NCBI RefSeq assembly: GCF_036373705.1
Contig: NC_089869.1
Location: 4,029,676 to 4,093,675 of the forward strand
Direction: 5' to 3'
DNA from: Amia ocellicauda
Taxonomy: Eukaryota > Chordata > Actinopteri > Amiiformes > Amiidae
Length of the DNA stretch: 64,000 nucleotides
This document shows, piece by piece, positions 46,019-59,400 of the stretch (position 1 is its first letter; every line of letters begins with the position of its first letter). A program made the translations under genes and the position numbers. The notes under the pieces are model-generated. The model did no database searches and had not been told where the DNA came from. It saw only the letters and a list, made by a program, of their open reading frames with translations.

Positions 46019-49000
46019 AAGGCACAACTCTGTACTACTTTAAAAGCAAATGCTGGACCTCTGTCATTCGGACCCAGGTCATTCCTAGAATGGATCCATC
46101 CAGCCAGCCATCCATCCTCCCTTTGATTATTTATGTCTGTCTATTACTAACGGTCATTCGTTTACACTCTACGATGCAGAGAAAGCATGCATGCATCAGA
46201 AACTGGCAAACGTCAGCGGTAACACGCAACGTGGTGGACCCCAGTGCTTTAAACAACTAAGCCATGGCGCCAAGGCGCATCTCTGTACTACTGTAAAAGC
46301 AAAAGGTGGACCTCTGTCATTCGGACCCAGGTCCTTCCAAGAATGGATCCATCCAGCCATCCTCCAATTGATTATTATGTCTGTATATAAATAACGGTCA
46401 TTCGTTTACACTCTACGATGCAGAGAAGGCGTGCTTGCAACAGAAACAGGCAAACTGCAGCGGTAACACACAACGTAGTGGACCCCAGTGCTTTGACCAA
46501 CTTAGCCATGGAGCCAAGGCACAACTCTGTACTACTGTAAAAGCAAATGCTAGACCTCTGTCATTCGAACCCAGGTCTTTCCTAGGATGGTTCCATCAAG
46601 CCATCCTCCCTTTGATATTTATGTCTGTCTATCAATAACGGTCATTCGTTTACACTCTACGATGCAGAGAAGGCGTGCTTGCAACAGAAACAGGCAAACT
46701 GCAGCGGTAACGCGCAACGTGGTGGACCCCAGTGCTTTGACCTACTAAGCCATGGCGCCAAGGCGTAACTCTGTACTACTGCAGAAGCAAATGGTGGACC
46801 TCTGTCAATAGGATCCAGGTCTTTCCTAGAATGGATCCATCCAGCCATCCTCCCTTTGATATTTATGTCTGTCTATCAATAACGGTCATTCGTTTACACT
46901 CTACGATGCAGAGAAGGCGTGCTTGCAACAGAAACAGGCAAACTGCAGCGGTAACGCGCAACGTGGTGGACCCCAGTGCTTTGACCAACTAAGCCATGGT
47001 GCCAAGGCGCAACTCTGTACTACTGTAAAAGCAAATGGTGGAACTCTGTCATTCGGACCCAGGTCTTTCCAAGAATGGATCCAGCCAGCCATCCTCCCTT
47101 TGATATTTATGTCTGTCTATCAATAACGGACATTCGTTTACACTCTACGATGCAGAGAAGGCGTGCTTGCAACAGAAACTGGCAAACTGCAGCGGTAACA
47201 CGCAACGTAGTGGACCCCAGTGCTTTGACCAACTAAGCCATGGCGCCAAGGCACAACTCTGTACTACTGTAAAAGCAAATGCTAGACCTCTGTCATTCGG
47301 ACCCAGGTCTTTCCTAGGATGGATCCATCCAGCCATCCTCCCTTTGATATTTATGTCTGTCTATCACTAACGGTCATTCGTTTACACTCTACGATGCAGA
47401 GAAGGCGTGTATGCATCAGAAACTGGCAAACTGCAGCGTTAACACGCAACGTGGTGGACCCCAGTGCTTTGACCAACTAAGCCATGGTGCCAAGACGCAA
47501 CTCTGTACTACTGTAAAAGCAAATGCTAGACCTCTGTCATTCGGACCCAGGTCTTTCATAGGATGGATCCATCAAGCCATCCTCCCTTTGATATTCATGT
47601 CTGTCTATCAATAACGGTCATTCGTTTACACTCTACGATGCAGAGAAGGCGTGCTTGCAACAGAAACAGGCAAACTGCCGCGGTATCGCGCAACGTGGTG
47701 GACCCCAGTGCTTTGACCTACTAAGCCATGGCGCCAAGGCGTAACTCTGTACTACTGTAATAGCAAATGGTGGACCTCTGTCTTTCGGACCCAGGTCTAT
47801 CCAAGAATGGATCCATCCAGCCATCCATCCTCCCTTTGATTATTTATGTCTGTCTATCACTAACGGTCATTCGTATACACTCTACGATGCAGAGAAAGCG
47901 TGCATGCATAAGAAACTGGCAAACGTCAGCGTTAACGCGCAACGTGGTGGACCCCAGTGCTTTGACCAACTAAGCCATGGCACCAAGGCACAACTCTGTT
48001 CTACTGTAAAAGCAAATGCTAGACCTCTGTCATTCGGACCCAGGTCTTTCATAGGATGGATCCATCAAGCCATCATCCCTTTGATATTTATGTCTGTCTA
48101 TCAATAACGGTCATTCGTTAACACTCTACGATGCAGAGAAGGCGTGCTTGCAACAGAAACAGGCAAACTGCAGCGGTAACGCGCAACGTGGTGGACCCCA
48201 GTGCTTTGACCAACTAAGCCATGGCGCCAAGGCGTAACTCTGTACTACTGTAAAAGCAAATGGTGGACCTCTGTCTTTCGGACTTAGGTCTTTCCAAGAA
48301 TGGATCCATCCAGCCATCCTCCCTTTGATATTTATGTCTGTCTATCAATAACGGTCATTCGTTTACACTCTACGATGCAGAGAAGGCGTGCTTGCAACAG
48401 AAACAGGCAAACTGCAGCGGTAACGCGCAACGTGGTGGACCCCAGTGCTTTGACCTACTAAGCCATGGCACCAAGGCACAACTCTGTACTACTGCAGAAG
48501 CAAATGGTGGACCTCTGTCATTCGGACCCAGGTATTTCCAAGAATGGATCCATCCAGCCATCCATCCTCCCTTTGATTATTTATGTCTGTCTATCACTAA
48601 CGGTCATTCGTATACACTCTACGATGCAGAGAAAGCGTGCTGGCAATAGAAACTGGCAAACTGCAGCGGTAACGCGCAACGTGGTGGACCCAAGTGCTTT
48701 GACCAACTAAGCCATGGCGCCAAGACACAACTCTGTACTACTGTAAAAGCAAATGCTAGACCTCTGTCATTCGGACCCAGGTCTTTCCTAGGATGGATCC
48801 GTCAAGCTATCCTCCCTTTGATATTTATGTCTGTCTATCACTAACGGTCATTCGTTTACACTCTACGATGCAGAGAAGGCGTGTATCAATCAGAAACTGG
48901 CAAACATCAGTGGTAACACGCAACGTGGTGGACCCCAGTGCTTTGACCTACTAAGCCATGGCGCCAAGGCACAACTCTGTACTACTTTAAAAGCAAATGC

Positions 49001-52000
49001 TGGACCTCTGTCATTCGGACCCAGGTCTTTCCTAGAATGGATCCATCCAGCCAGCCATCCATCATCCCTTTGATTATTTATGTCTGTCTATTACTAACGG
49101 TCATTCGTTTACACTCTACGATGCAGAGAAAGCGTGCATGCATCAAAAACTGGCAAACGTCAGCAGTAACAAGCAACGTTGGTGGACCCCAGTGCTTTGA
49201 GCAACTAAGCCATGGCGCCAAGGCGCAACTCTGTACTACTGCAGAAGCAAATGGTGGACCTCTGTCATTCGGACCCAGGTCTTTCCTAGAATGGATCCAT
49301 CCAGCAAACCACCCTTTGATATTTATGTCTGTCTATCACTAACGGTCATTCGGTTACACTCTACGATGCAGAGAAGGCGTGCTTGCATCAGAAACTGGCA
49401 ATCTGCAGCGGTAACGCGCAACGTGGTGGACCCCAGTGCTTTGACCTACTAAGCCATGACGCCAAGGCGTAACTCTGTACTACTGTAAAAGCAAATGGTG
49501 GACCTCTGTCTTTCGGACCCAGGTCTTTCCAAGAATGGATCCATCCAGCCATCCTCCCTTTAATATTTATGTCTGTCTATCACTAACGGTCATTTGTTTA
49601 CACTCTACGATGCAGAGAAGGCGTGCTTGCAACAGAAACAGGCAAACTGCAGCGGTAACGCGCAACGTGGTGGACCCCAGTGCTTTGACCTACTAAGCCA
49701 TGGCGCCAAGGCGCAACTCTGTACTACTGCAGAAGCAAACGGTGGACCTCTTTCAATCGGACCCAGGTCTTTCCTAGAATGGATCCATCCAGCCATCCTC
49801 CCTTTGATATTTATGTCTGTCTATCAATAACGGTCATTCGTTTACACTCTACGATGCAGAGAAGGCGTGCTTGCAACAGAAACAGGCAAACGTCAGCGGT
49901 AACGCGCAACGTGGTGGACCCCAGTGCTTTGACCAACTAAGCCATGGTGCCAAGGCGCAACTCTGTACTACTGCAGAAGCAAACGGTGGACCTCTTTCAA
50001 TCGGACCCAGGTCTTTCCTAGAATGGATCCATCCAGCCATCCTCCCTTTGATATTTATGTCTGTCTATCAATAACGGTCTTTCGTTTACACTCTACGATG
50101 CAGAGAAAGCGTGCATGCATAAGAAACAGGCAAACTGCAGCGGTAACGCGCAACGTGGTGGACCCCAGTGCTTTGACCTACTAAGCCATGGCGCCAAGGC
50201 GTAACTCTGTACTACTGTAAAAGCAAATGGTGGACCTCTGTCTTTCGGACCCAGGTCTTTCCTAGAATGGATCCATCCAGCAAACCTCCCTTTGATATTT
50301 ATGTCTGTCTATCACTAACGGTCATTCGGTTACACTCTACGATGCAGAGAAGGCGTGCTTGCAACAGAAACTGGCAATCTGCAGCGGTAACGCGCAACGT
50401 GGTGGACCCCAGTGCTTTGACCAACTAAGCCATGGCGCCAAGGCGTAACTCTGTTCAACTGTAAAAGCAAATGGTGGACCTCTGTCTTTCGGACCCAGGT
50501 CTTTCCAAGAATGGATCCATTCAGCCATCCTCCCTTTGATATTTATGTCTGTCTATCAATAACGGTCATTCGTTTACACTCTACGATGCAGAGAAGGCGT
50601 GCTTGCAACAGAAACAGGCAAACTGCAGCGGTAATGCGCAACGTGGTGGACCCCAGTGCTTTGACTTACTAAGCCATGGCGCCAAGGCGTAACTCTGTAC
50701 TACTGTAAAAGCAAATGGTGGACCTCTGTCTTTCGGACCCAGGTCTTTCCAAGAATGGATCCATCCAGCCATCCATCCTCCCTTTGATTATTTATGTCTG
50801 TCTATCACTAACGGTCATTCGTATACACTCTACGATGCAGAGAAAGCGTGCATGCATAAGAAACTGGCAAACGTTAGCGTTAACGTGCAACGTGGTGGAC
50901 CCCAGTGCTTTGACCAACTAAGCCATGGTGCCAAGGCGCAACTCTGAACTACTGTAAAAGCAAATGGTGGAACTCTGTCATTCGGACCCAGGTCTTTCCA
51001 AGAATGGATCCATCCAGCCATCCTCCCTTTGATATTTATGTCTGTCTATCAATAACGGTCATTCGTTTACACTCTACGATGCAGAGAAAGCGTGCTTGCA
51101 ACAGAAACTGGCAAACTGCAGCGGTAACACGCAACGTAGTGGACCCCAGTGCTTTGACCAACTAAGCCATGGCGCCAAGGCACAACTCTGTACTACTGTA
51201 AAAGCAAATGCTAGACCTCTGTCATTCGGACCCAGGTCTTTCATAGGATGGATCCATCAAGCCATCCTCCCTTTGATATTTATGTCTGTCTATCAATAAT
51301 TGTCATTCGTTTACACTCTACGATGCAGAGAAGGCGTGCTTGCAACAGAAACAGGCAACCTGCAGCGGTAACGCGCAACGTGGTGGACCCCAGTGCTTTG
51401 ACCTACTAAGCCATGGCGCCAAGGCGCAACTCTGTACTACTGTAAAAGCAAATGGTGGACCTCTGTCTTTCGGACCCAGGTCTTTCCAAGAATGGATCCA
51501 TCCAGCCATCCATCCTCCCTTTGATTATTTATGTCTGTCTATCACTAACGGTCATTCGTATACACTCTACGATGCAGAGAAAGCGTGCATGCATAAGAAA
51601 CTGGCAAACGTCAGCGGTAACACGCAACGTGGTGGACCCTAGTGCTTTGACCAACTAAGCAATGGCGCCAAGGCGCAACTCTGTACTACTGCAGAAGCAA
51701 ACGATGGACCTCTTTCAATCGGACCCAGGTCTTTCCTAGAATGGATCCATCCAGCCATCCTCCCTTTGATATTTATGTCTGTCTATCAATAACGGTCATT
51801 CGTTTACACTCTACGATGCAGAGAAGGCGTGCTTGCAACAGAAACAGGCAAACGTCAGCGGTAACGCGCAACGTGGTGGACCCCAGTGCTTTGACCAACT
51901 AAGCCATGGTGCCAAGGCGCAACTCTGTACTACTGTAAAAGCAAATGCTAGACCTCTGTCATTCGGACCCAGGTCTTTCCTAGGATGGATCCATCAAGCC

Positions 52001-52391
52001 ATCCTCCCTTTGATATTTATGTCTGTCTATCACTAACGGTCATTCGTTTACACTCTACGATGCAGAGAAGGCGTGTGTGCATCAGAAACTGGCAAACGTC
52101 AGTGGTAACACGCAACGTGGTGGACCCCAGTGCTTTGACCAACTAATTCATGGTGCCAAGGCGCAACTCTGTACTACTGTAAAAGCAAATGCTAGACCTC
52201 TGTCATTCGGACCCAGGTCTTTCCTAGGATGGATCCATCAAGCCATCCTCCCTTTGATATTTATGTCTGTCTATCAATAACGGTCATTCGTTTACACTCT
52301 ACGATGCAGAGAAGGCGTGTATGCATCAGAAACTGGCAAACGTCAGCGGAAACACGCAACATGGTGGACCCCAGTCACAACTGCTGCGCCT
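46019..52391. repeat. Satellite array A15, about 26 monomers
   Basis: Mixed monomer subfamilies, including CTTAGCCATGGAGCC and TGTATCAATCAG types. A unit near 49,180 has CAACGTTGGTGG (one extra base), which shifts frame relative to its neighbours. A unit near 52,145 has CTAATTCATGG, disrupting the A box of its tRNA half. Confidence 0.94.
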
Positions 52392-52465
52392 GTCTCTGTG
52401 GCGCAATCGGATAGCGCGTTCGGCTGTTAACCGATAGGTTGGTGGTTCGAGCCCACCCAGGGACG
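52392..52465 (+). tRNA. tRNA-Asn(GTT), block B15
   Basis: Full length; T43 opposite T27 as in B1, but discriminator G is kept. Confidence 0.92.
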
Positions 52466-52635
52466 TCCGTCTACTTCTTACCTCATTGCTTCCATTCGTG
52501 GTGTGAGACCTGGACCTCTGCTTTATAATCTCCTGTCCAAGAAACATCGCCTCATGCAGTAACAATGGCTACGCTGCCAAAAACTTAAACTTGCCCCACA
52601 GTCTTGCTGTACATAGCCTCTGCCTCCTTCAGGCC

Positions 52636-52709
52636 TGGCACCGCTGGGATTTGAACCCAGGATTTCCTGTTTACGAGACAGGCGCTTTCACCAGCTAAGC
52701 CACGGCGCC
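52636..52709 (-). tRNA. tRNA-Thr(CGT), block B15
   Basis: Consensus body with discriminator A. Confidence 0.93.
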
Positions 52710-53263
52710 AGAGCTTGCTGCACCCACCCTTTCCTAGTTTCATACCAATTCAGTGGCTGCTACCGTTTACCTACTATATGTTCCACGCATCCATCCAACC
52801 AACTATCCACCCACCCATCCATCCATCTATCTATCTATCTATCCTTCTATCTATCTGTCTGTCTATCTACCTACCTCTCTGTGTTTCTACAGCTAGCACT
52901 CACTTGCTTACGCTTGCGGACAAAGCAAGAAGTGTGCGTTCAACAGGATCTGACAGCGGAAAAAGATTTACAGGAAGATGTAGATAGCACTGACAAGTGC
53001 AACAAACATTGGGCGGTGTCCGTCTCTGTGCGGCAATGGCATTTTCGCCATCGGACCTAAAGCCAAAGGTGGCCGCGCGAAGCCTACACAGGGAAGACTT
53101 TGTCGTCCTGACCCTATTCTTTAAATACAGGGTTCTGGGAAGATGACTTTCTGCTTTACTCTCTCAGAGGAAGGGATATATCATTCCGGCCCGTGACGAG
53201 AGGCAATCTTGCAAAATCCTGGAAGGGGAGTCCTTAGCATGTACCCTAACATGAACAAAGCTA
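52710..53263. repeat. Spacer B15 with compound microsatellite
   Basis: 554 bp; marks include CTGTGTTTCTAC, GTAGATAGCAC, CAGGGAAGACTT and CTCAGAGGAAGG, the last two shared with B17. Confidence 0.87.
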
Positions 53264-53337
53264 AGGCACCACTGGGATTTGAACCCAGGATCTCCTGTTT
53301 ACTAGACAGGTGCTTTGACCAACTAAGCCATGGTGCC
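53264..53337 (-). tRNA. tRNA-Thr(AGT), block B15
   Basis: Full length; G4 to A pairs with T69. The 5' flank is monomer-type (TGTAAA, AATGCTAGACC), so the gene has recombined with a monomer at its shared 5' half. Confidence 0.93.
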
Positions 53338-53833
53338 AAGGCACAACTCTGTACTACTGTAAAAGCAAATGCTAGACCTCTGTCATTTGGACCCAGGTCT
53401 TTCATAGGATGGATCCATCAAGCCATCCTCCCTAAGATATTTATATCTGTCTATCAATAATTGTCATTCGTTTACACTCTACGATGCAGAGAAGGCGTGC
53501 TTGCAACAGAAACAGGCAACCTGCAGCGGTAACGCGCAACGTGGTGGACCCCAGTGCTTTGACCAACTAAGCCATGGCGCCAAGGCACAACTCTGTACTA
53601 CTGTAAAAGCAAATGCTGGACCTCTGTCATTCGGACCCAGGTCTTTCCAAGAATGGATCCATCCAGCCATCCTCCCTTTGATATTTATGTCTGTCTATCA
53701 ATAACGGTCATTCGTTTACACTCTACGATGCAGAGAAAGCGTGCATGCATAAGAAACAGGCAAACTGCAGCGGTAACGCGCAACGTGGTGGACCCCAGTG
53801 CTTTGACCTACTAAGCCATGGCGTAAAGGCGTA
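53338..53833. repeat. Satellite array A16, 2 monomers
   Basis: Ends in a tRNA-Thr half (GCCATGGCGTAAAGG) fused straight into the D loop of a tRNA-Asn. CCCTAAGATATTTATATC replaces the usual tail in the first unit. Confidence 0.92.
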
Positions 53834-53894
53834 AATCGGATAGCGCGTACGGCTGTTAACCGAAAGGTTGGTGGTTCTAGCCCACCCAGGGACG
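53834..53894 (+). pseudogene. 5'-truncated tRNA-Asn, block B16
   Basis: The last 61 nt of tRNA-Asn from the D loop onward. The acceptor 5' strand, D-stem 5' side and most of the A box are replaced by monomer sequence. T28 to A breaks an anticodon-stem pair, and the T loop is TTCTAGC. It cannot fold as a standard tRNA. Neighbouring Thr genes of the block are present. Confidence 0.92.
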
Positions 53895-54064
53895 TCCGTC
53901 TACTTCTTACCTCATTGCTTCCATTCGTGGTGTGAGACCTGGACCTCTGCTTTATAATCTCCTGTCCAAGAAACATTGCCTCATGCAGTAACAATGGCTA
54001 CGCTGCCAAAAACTTAAACTTGCCCCACAGTCTTGCTGTACATAGCCTCTGCCTCCTTCAGGCC

Positions 54065-54138
54065 AGGCACCGCTGGGATTTGAACCCAGGATTTCATGTT
54101 TACGAGACAGGCGCTTTCACCAGCTAAGCCATGGCGCC
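54065..54138 (-). tRNA. tRNA-Thr(CGT), block B16, altered
   Basis: Full length; G42 to T mismatches C28 in the anticodon stem, and A7 mismatches C66. Anticodon CGT kept. Likely weakened. Confidence 0.84.
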
Positions 54139-54692
54139 AGAGCTTGCTGCACCCACCCTTTCCTAGTTTCATACCAATTCAGTGGCTGCTACCGTTTACC
54201 TACTATATGTTCCACGCATCCATCCAACCAACTATCCACCCACCCATCCATCCATCTATCTATCTATCTATCCTTCTATCTATCTGTCTGTCTATCTACC
54301 TACCTCTCTGTGTTTCTACAGCAAGCACTCACTTGCTTACGCTTGCGGACAAAGCAAGAAGTGTGCGTTCAACAGGATCTGACAGCGGAAAAAGATTTGC
54401 AGGAAGATGTAGACAGCACTGACAAGTGCAACAAACATTGGGCGGTGTCCGTCTCTGTGCGGCAATGGCATTTTCGCCATCGGACCTAAAGCCAAAGGTG
54501 GCCGCGCGAAGCCTACACAGGGAAGTCTTTGTCGTCCTGACCCTATTCTTTAAATACAGGGTTCTGGGAAGATGACTTTCTGCTTTACTCTCTCAGTGGA
54601 AGGGATATATCATTCTGGCCCGTGACGAGAGGCAATCTTGCAAAATCCTGGAAGGGGAGTCCTTAGCATGTACCCTAACATGAACAAAGCTG
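54139..54692. repeat. Spacer B16 with compound microsatellite
   Basis: 554 bp with CTGTGTTTCTACAGCAAGC and ATCATTCTGGCC private changes. Confidence 0.87.
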
Positions 54693-54766
54693 AGGCACCA
54701 CTGGGATTTGAACCCAGGATCTGCTGTTTACTAGACAGGTGCTTTGACCAACTAAGCCATGGCGCC
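54693..54766 (-). tRNA. tRNA-Thr(AGT), block B16
   Basis: Full length; G43 to C mismatches C27 at the base of the anticodon stem. Upstream TTTAAA present. Confidence 0.88.
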
Positions 54767-55515
54767 AAGGCACAACTCTGTACTACTTTAAAAACAAATG
54801 CTGGACCTCTGTCATTCGGACCCAGGTCTTTCCTAGAATGGATCCATCCAGCCAGCAATCCATCCTCCCTTTGATTATTTATGTCTGTCTATTACTAACG
54901 GTCATTCGTTTACACTCTACGATGCAGAGAAAGCGTGCATGCATCAGAAACAGGAAAACTGAAGCGGTAACGCGCAACGTGGTGGACCCCAGTGCTTTGA
55001 CCTACTAAGCCATGGCGCCAAGGCGTAACTCTGTACTACTGTAAAAGCAAATGGTGGACCTCTGTCATTCGGACCCAGGTCTTTCCAAGAATGGATACAT
55101 CCAGCCATCCTCCCTTTGATATTTATGTCTGTCTATCAATAACGGTCATTCGTTTACACTCTACGATGCAGAGAAAGCGTGCATGCATCAGAAACTGGCA
55201 AACGTCAGCCGTAACACGCAACGTGGTGGACCCCAGTGCTTTGACCAACTAAGCCATGGCGCCAAGGCACAACTCTGTACTACTGTAAAAGCAAATGCTG
55301 GACCTCTGTCATTCGGACCCAGGTCTTTCCAAGAATGGATCCATCCAGCCATCCTCCCTTTGATATTTATGTCTGTCTATCAATAACGGTCATTCGTTTA
55401 CACTCTACGATGCAGAGAAAGCGTGCATGCATAAGAAACAGGCAAACTGCAGCGGTAACGCGCAACGTGGTGGACCCCAGTGCTTTGACCTACTAAGCCA
55501 TGGCGTAAAGGCGTA
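54767..55515. repeat. Satellite array A17, 3 monomers
   Basis: Includes a unit with CAGGAAAACTGAAGCGG in place of CAGGCAAACTGCAGCGG, which breaks the PstI-like CTGCAG shared by most units. Ends with the same Thr-half/Asn fusion as A16, 1,682 bp on. Confidence 0.92.
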
Positions 55516-55576
55516 AATCGGATAGCGCGTACGGCTGTTAACCGAAAGGTTGGTGGTTCTAGCCCACCCAGGGACG
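55516..55576 (+). pseudogene. 5'-truncated tRNA-Asn, block B17
   Basis: Same 61-nt remnant, junction and internal changes as B16; a duplicate at 1,682 bp. Confidence 0.92.
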
Positions 55577-55746
55577 TCCGTCTACTTCTTACCTCATTGC
55601 TTCCATTCGTGGTGTGAGACCTGGACCTCTGCTTTATAATCTCCTGTCCAAGAAACATGGCCTCATGCAGTAACAATGGCTACGTTGCCAAAAACTTATA
55701 CTTGCCCCACAGTCTTGCTGTACATAGCCTCTGCCTCCTTCAGGCC

Positions 55747-55820
55747 AGGCACCGCTGGGATTTGAACCCAGGATTTCCTGTTTACGAGACAGGCGCTTTC
55801 ACCAGCTAAGCCACGGCGCC
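55747..55820 (-). tRNA. tRNA-Thr(CGT), block B17
   Basis: Consensus copy; all stems paired. Confidence 0.95.
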
Positions 55821-56374
55821 AGAGCTTGCTGCACCCACCCTCTCCTAGTTTCATACCAATTGAGTGGCTGCTACCGTTTACCTACTATATGTTCCACGCA
55901 TCCATCCAACCAACTATCCACCCACCCATCCATCCATCTATCTATCTATCTATCCTTCTATCTATCTGTCTGTCTATCTACCTACCTCTCTGTTTTTCTA
56001 CAGCTAGCACTCACTTGCTTACGCTTGCGGACAAAGCAAGAAGTGTGCGTTCAACAGGATCTGACAGCGGAAAAAGATTTACAGGAAGATGTAGACAGCA
56101 CTGACAAGTGCAACAAACATTGGGCGGTGTCCGTCTCTGTGCGGCAATGGCATTTTCGCCATCGGACCTAAAGCCAAAGGTGGCCGCGCGAAGCCTACAC
56201 AGGGAAGACTTTGTCGTCCTGACCCTATTCTTTAAATACAGGGTTCTGGGAAGATGACTTTCTGCTTTACTCTCTCAGAGGAAGGGATATATCATTCCGG
56301 CCCGTGACGAGAGGCAATCTTGCAAAATCCTGGAAGGGGAGTCCTTAGCATGTACCCTAACATGAACAAAGCTA
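55821..56374. repeat. Spacer B17 with compound microsatellite
   Basis: 554 bp mosaic: B1-like start (CACCCTCTCC, CTGTTTTTCTAC) and B15-like end (CAGGGAAGACTT, CTCAGAGGAAGG). Confidence 0.87.
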
Positions 56375-56448
56375 AGGCACCACTGGGATTTGAACCCAGG
56401 ATCTCCTGTTTACTAGACAGGTGCTTTGACCAACTAAGCCATGGCGCC
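56375..56448 (-). tRNA. tRNA-Thr(AGT), block B17
   Basis: Consensus tRNA, but the 5' flank is monomer-type (GGCGTAACTC, TGTAAA). Confidence 0.94.
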
Positions 56449-59400
56449 AAGGCGTAACTCTGTACTACTGTAAAAGCAAATGGTGGACCTCTGTCATTCG
56501 GACCCAGGTCTTTCCAAGAATGGATCCATCCAGCCATCCTCCCTTTGATATTTATGTCTGTCTATCAATAACGGTCATTCGTTTATACTCTACGATGCAG
56601 AGAAGGCGTGCTTGCAACAGAAACAGGAAAACTGAAGCGGTAACGCGCAACGTGGTGGACCCCAGTGCTTTGACCTACTAAGCCATGGCGCCAAGGCGTA
56701 ACTCTGTACTACTGTAAAAGCAAATGGTGGACCTCTGACATTCGGACCCAGGTATTTCCAAGAATGGATCCATCCAGCCATCCTCCCTTTGATATTTATG
56801 TCTGTCTATCAATAACGGTCATTCGTTTACACTCTACGATGCAGAGAAAGCGTGCATGCATCAGAAACTGGCAAACGTCAGCCATAACACGCAACGTGGT
56901 GGACCCCAGTGCTTTGACCAACTAAGCCATGGCGCCAAGGCACAACTCTGTACTACTGTGAAAGCAAATGCTAGACCTCTGTCATTCGGACCTAGGTCTT
57001 TCATAGGATGGATCCATCCAGCCATCCTCCCTTTGATATTTATGTCTGTCTATCACTAACGGTCATTCGTTTACACTCTACGATGCAGAGAAGGCGTGTA
57101 TGCATCAGAAACTGGCAATCTGCAGCGTTAACGCGCAACGTTGTGGACCCCAGTGCTTTGACCAACTAAGCCATGGTGCCAAGACGCAACTCTGTACTAC
57201 TGTAAAAGCAAATGCTAGACCTCTGTCATTCGGACCCAGGTCTTTCATAGGATGGATCCATCAAGCCATCCTCCCTTTGATATTCATGTCTGTCTATCAA
57301 TAACGGTCATTCGTTTACACTCTACGATGCAGAGAAGGCGTGCTTGCAACAGAAACAGGCAAACTGCAGCGGTATCGCGCAACGTGGTGGACCCCAGTGC
57401 TTTGACCTACTAAGCCATGGCGCCAAGGCGTAACTCTGTACTACTGTAAAAGCAAATGGTGGACCTCTGTCTTTCGGACCCACGTCTTTCCAAGAATGGA
57501 TCCATCCAGCCATCCATCCTCCCTTTGATTATTTATGTCTGTCTATCACTAACGGTCATTCGTATACACTCTACGATGCAGAGAAAGCGTGCATGCATAA
57601 GAAACAGGCAAACTGCAGCGGTAACGCGCAACCTGGTGGACCCCAGTGCTTTGACCAACTAAGCCATGGCGCCAAGGCGCAACTCTGTACTACAGTAAAA
57701 GCAAATGGTGGACCTCTGTCATTCGGACCCAGGTCTTTCCAAGAATGGATCCATCCAGCCATCCTCCAATTGATTATTATGTCTGTATATCAATAACGGT
57801 CATTCGTTTACACTCTACGATGCAGAGAAGGCGTGCTTGCAACAGAAACAGGCAAATTGCAGCGGTAACACACAACGTAGTGGACCCCAGTGCTTTGACC
57901 AACTTAGCCATGGAGCCAAGGCACAACTCTGTACTACTGTAAAAGCAAATGCTAGACCTCTGTCATTCGAACCCAGGTCTTTCCTAGGATGGTTCCATCA
58001 AGCCATCCTACCTTTGATATTTATGTCTGTCTATCAATAACGGTCATTCGTCTACACTCTACGATGCAGAGAAGGCGTGTATGCATCAGAAACTGGCAAA
58101 CGTCAGCCGTAACACGCAACGTGGTGGACCCCAGTGCTTTGACCAACTAAGCCATGGCGCCAAGGCACAACTCTATACTACTGTGAAAGCAAATGCTAGA
58201 CCTCTGTCATTCGAACCCAGGTCTTTCCTAGGATGGTTCCATCAAGCCATCCTCCCTTTGATATTTATGTCTGTCTATCAATAACGGTCATTCGTTTACA
58301 CTCTACGATGCAGAGAAGGCGTGCTTGCAACAGAAACAGGCAAACTGCAGCGGTAACGCGCAACGTGGTGGACCCCAGTGCTCTGACCTACTAAGCCATG
58401 GTGCCAAGGCGTAACTCTGTACTGCTGTAAAAGCAAATGGTGGACCTCTGTCTTTCGGACCCTGGTCTTTCCAAGAATGGATCCATCCAGCCATCCTCCC
58501 TTTGATATTTATGTCTGTCTATCAATAATTGTAATTCGTTTACACTCTACGATGCAGAGAAGGCGTGCTTGCAACAGAAACAGGCAAACTGCAGCGGTAA
58601 CGCGCAACGTGGTGGACCCCAGTGCTTTGAACTACTAAGCCATGGCGCCAAGGCGTAACTCTGTACTACTGTAAAAGCAAATGGTGGACCTCTGTCTTTC
58701 GGACCCAGGTCTTTCCAAGAATGGATCCATCCAGCCATCCATCCTCTCTTTGATTATTTATGTCTGTCTATCACTAACGGTCATTCGTATACACTCTACG
58801 ATGCAGAGCAGGCGTGCATGCATAAGAAACAGGCAAACTGCAGCGGTTAAGCGCAACGTGGTGGACCCCAGTGCTTTGACCTACTAAGCCATGGCGCCAA
58901 GGCGCAACTCTGTACTACTGTAAAAGCAAATGGTGGACCTCTGTCATTCGGACCCAGGTCTTTCCAAGAATGGATCCATCCAGCCATCCTCCCATTGATT
59001 ATTATGTCTGTATATCAATAACGGTCATTCGTTTACACTCTACGATGCAGAGAAGGCGTGCTTGCAACAGAAACAGGCAAATTGCAGCGGTAACACACAA
59101 CGTAGTGGACCCCAGTGCTTTGACCAACTTAGCCATGGAGCCAAGGCACAACTCTTTACTACTGTAAAAGCAAATGCTATACCTCTGTCATTCGAACCCA
59201 GGTCTTTCCTAGGATGGTTCCATCAAGCCATCCTCCCTTTGATATTTATGTCTGTCTATCAATAACGGTCATTCGTTTACACTCTACGATGCAGAGAAGG
59301 CGTGCTTGCAACAGAAACAGGCAAACTGCAGCGGTAACGCGCAACGTGGTGGACCCCAGTGCTTTGACCTACTAAGCCATGGCGCCAAGGCGTAACTCTG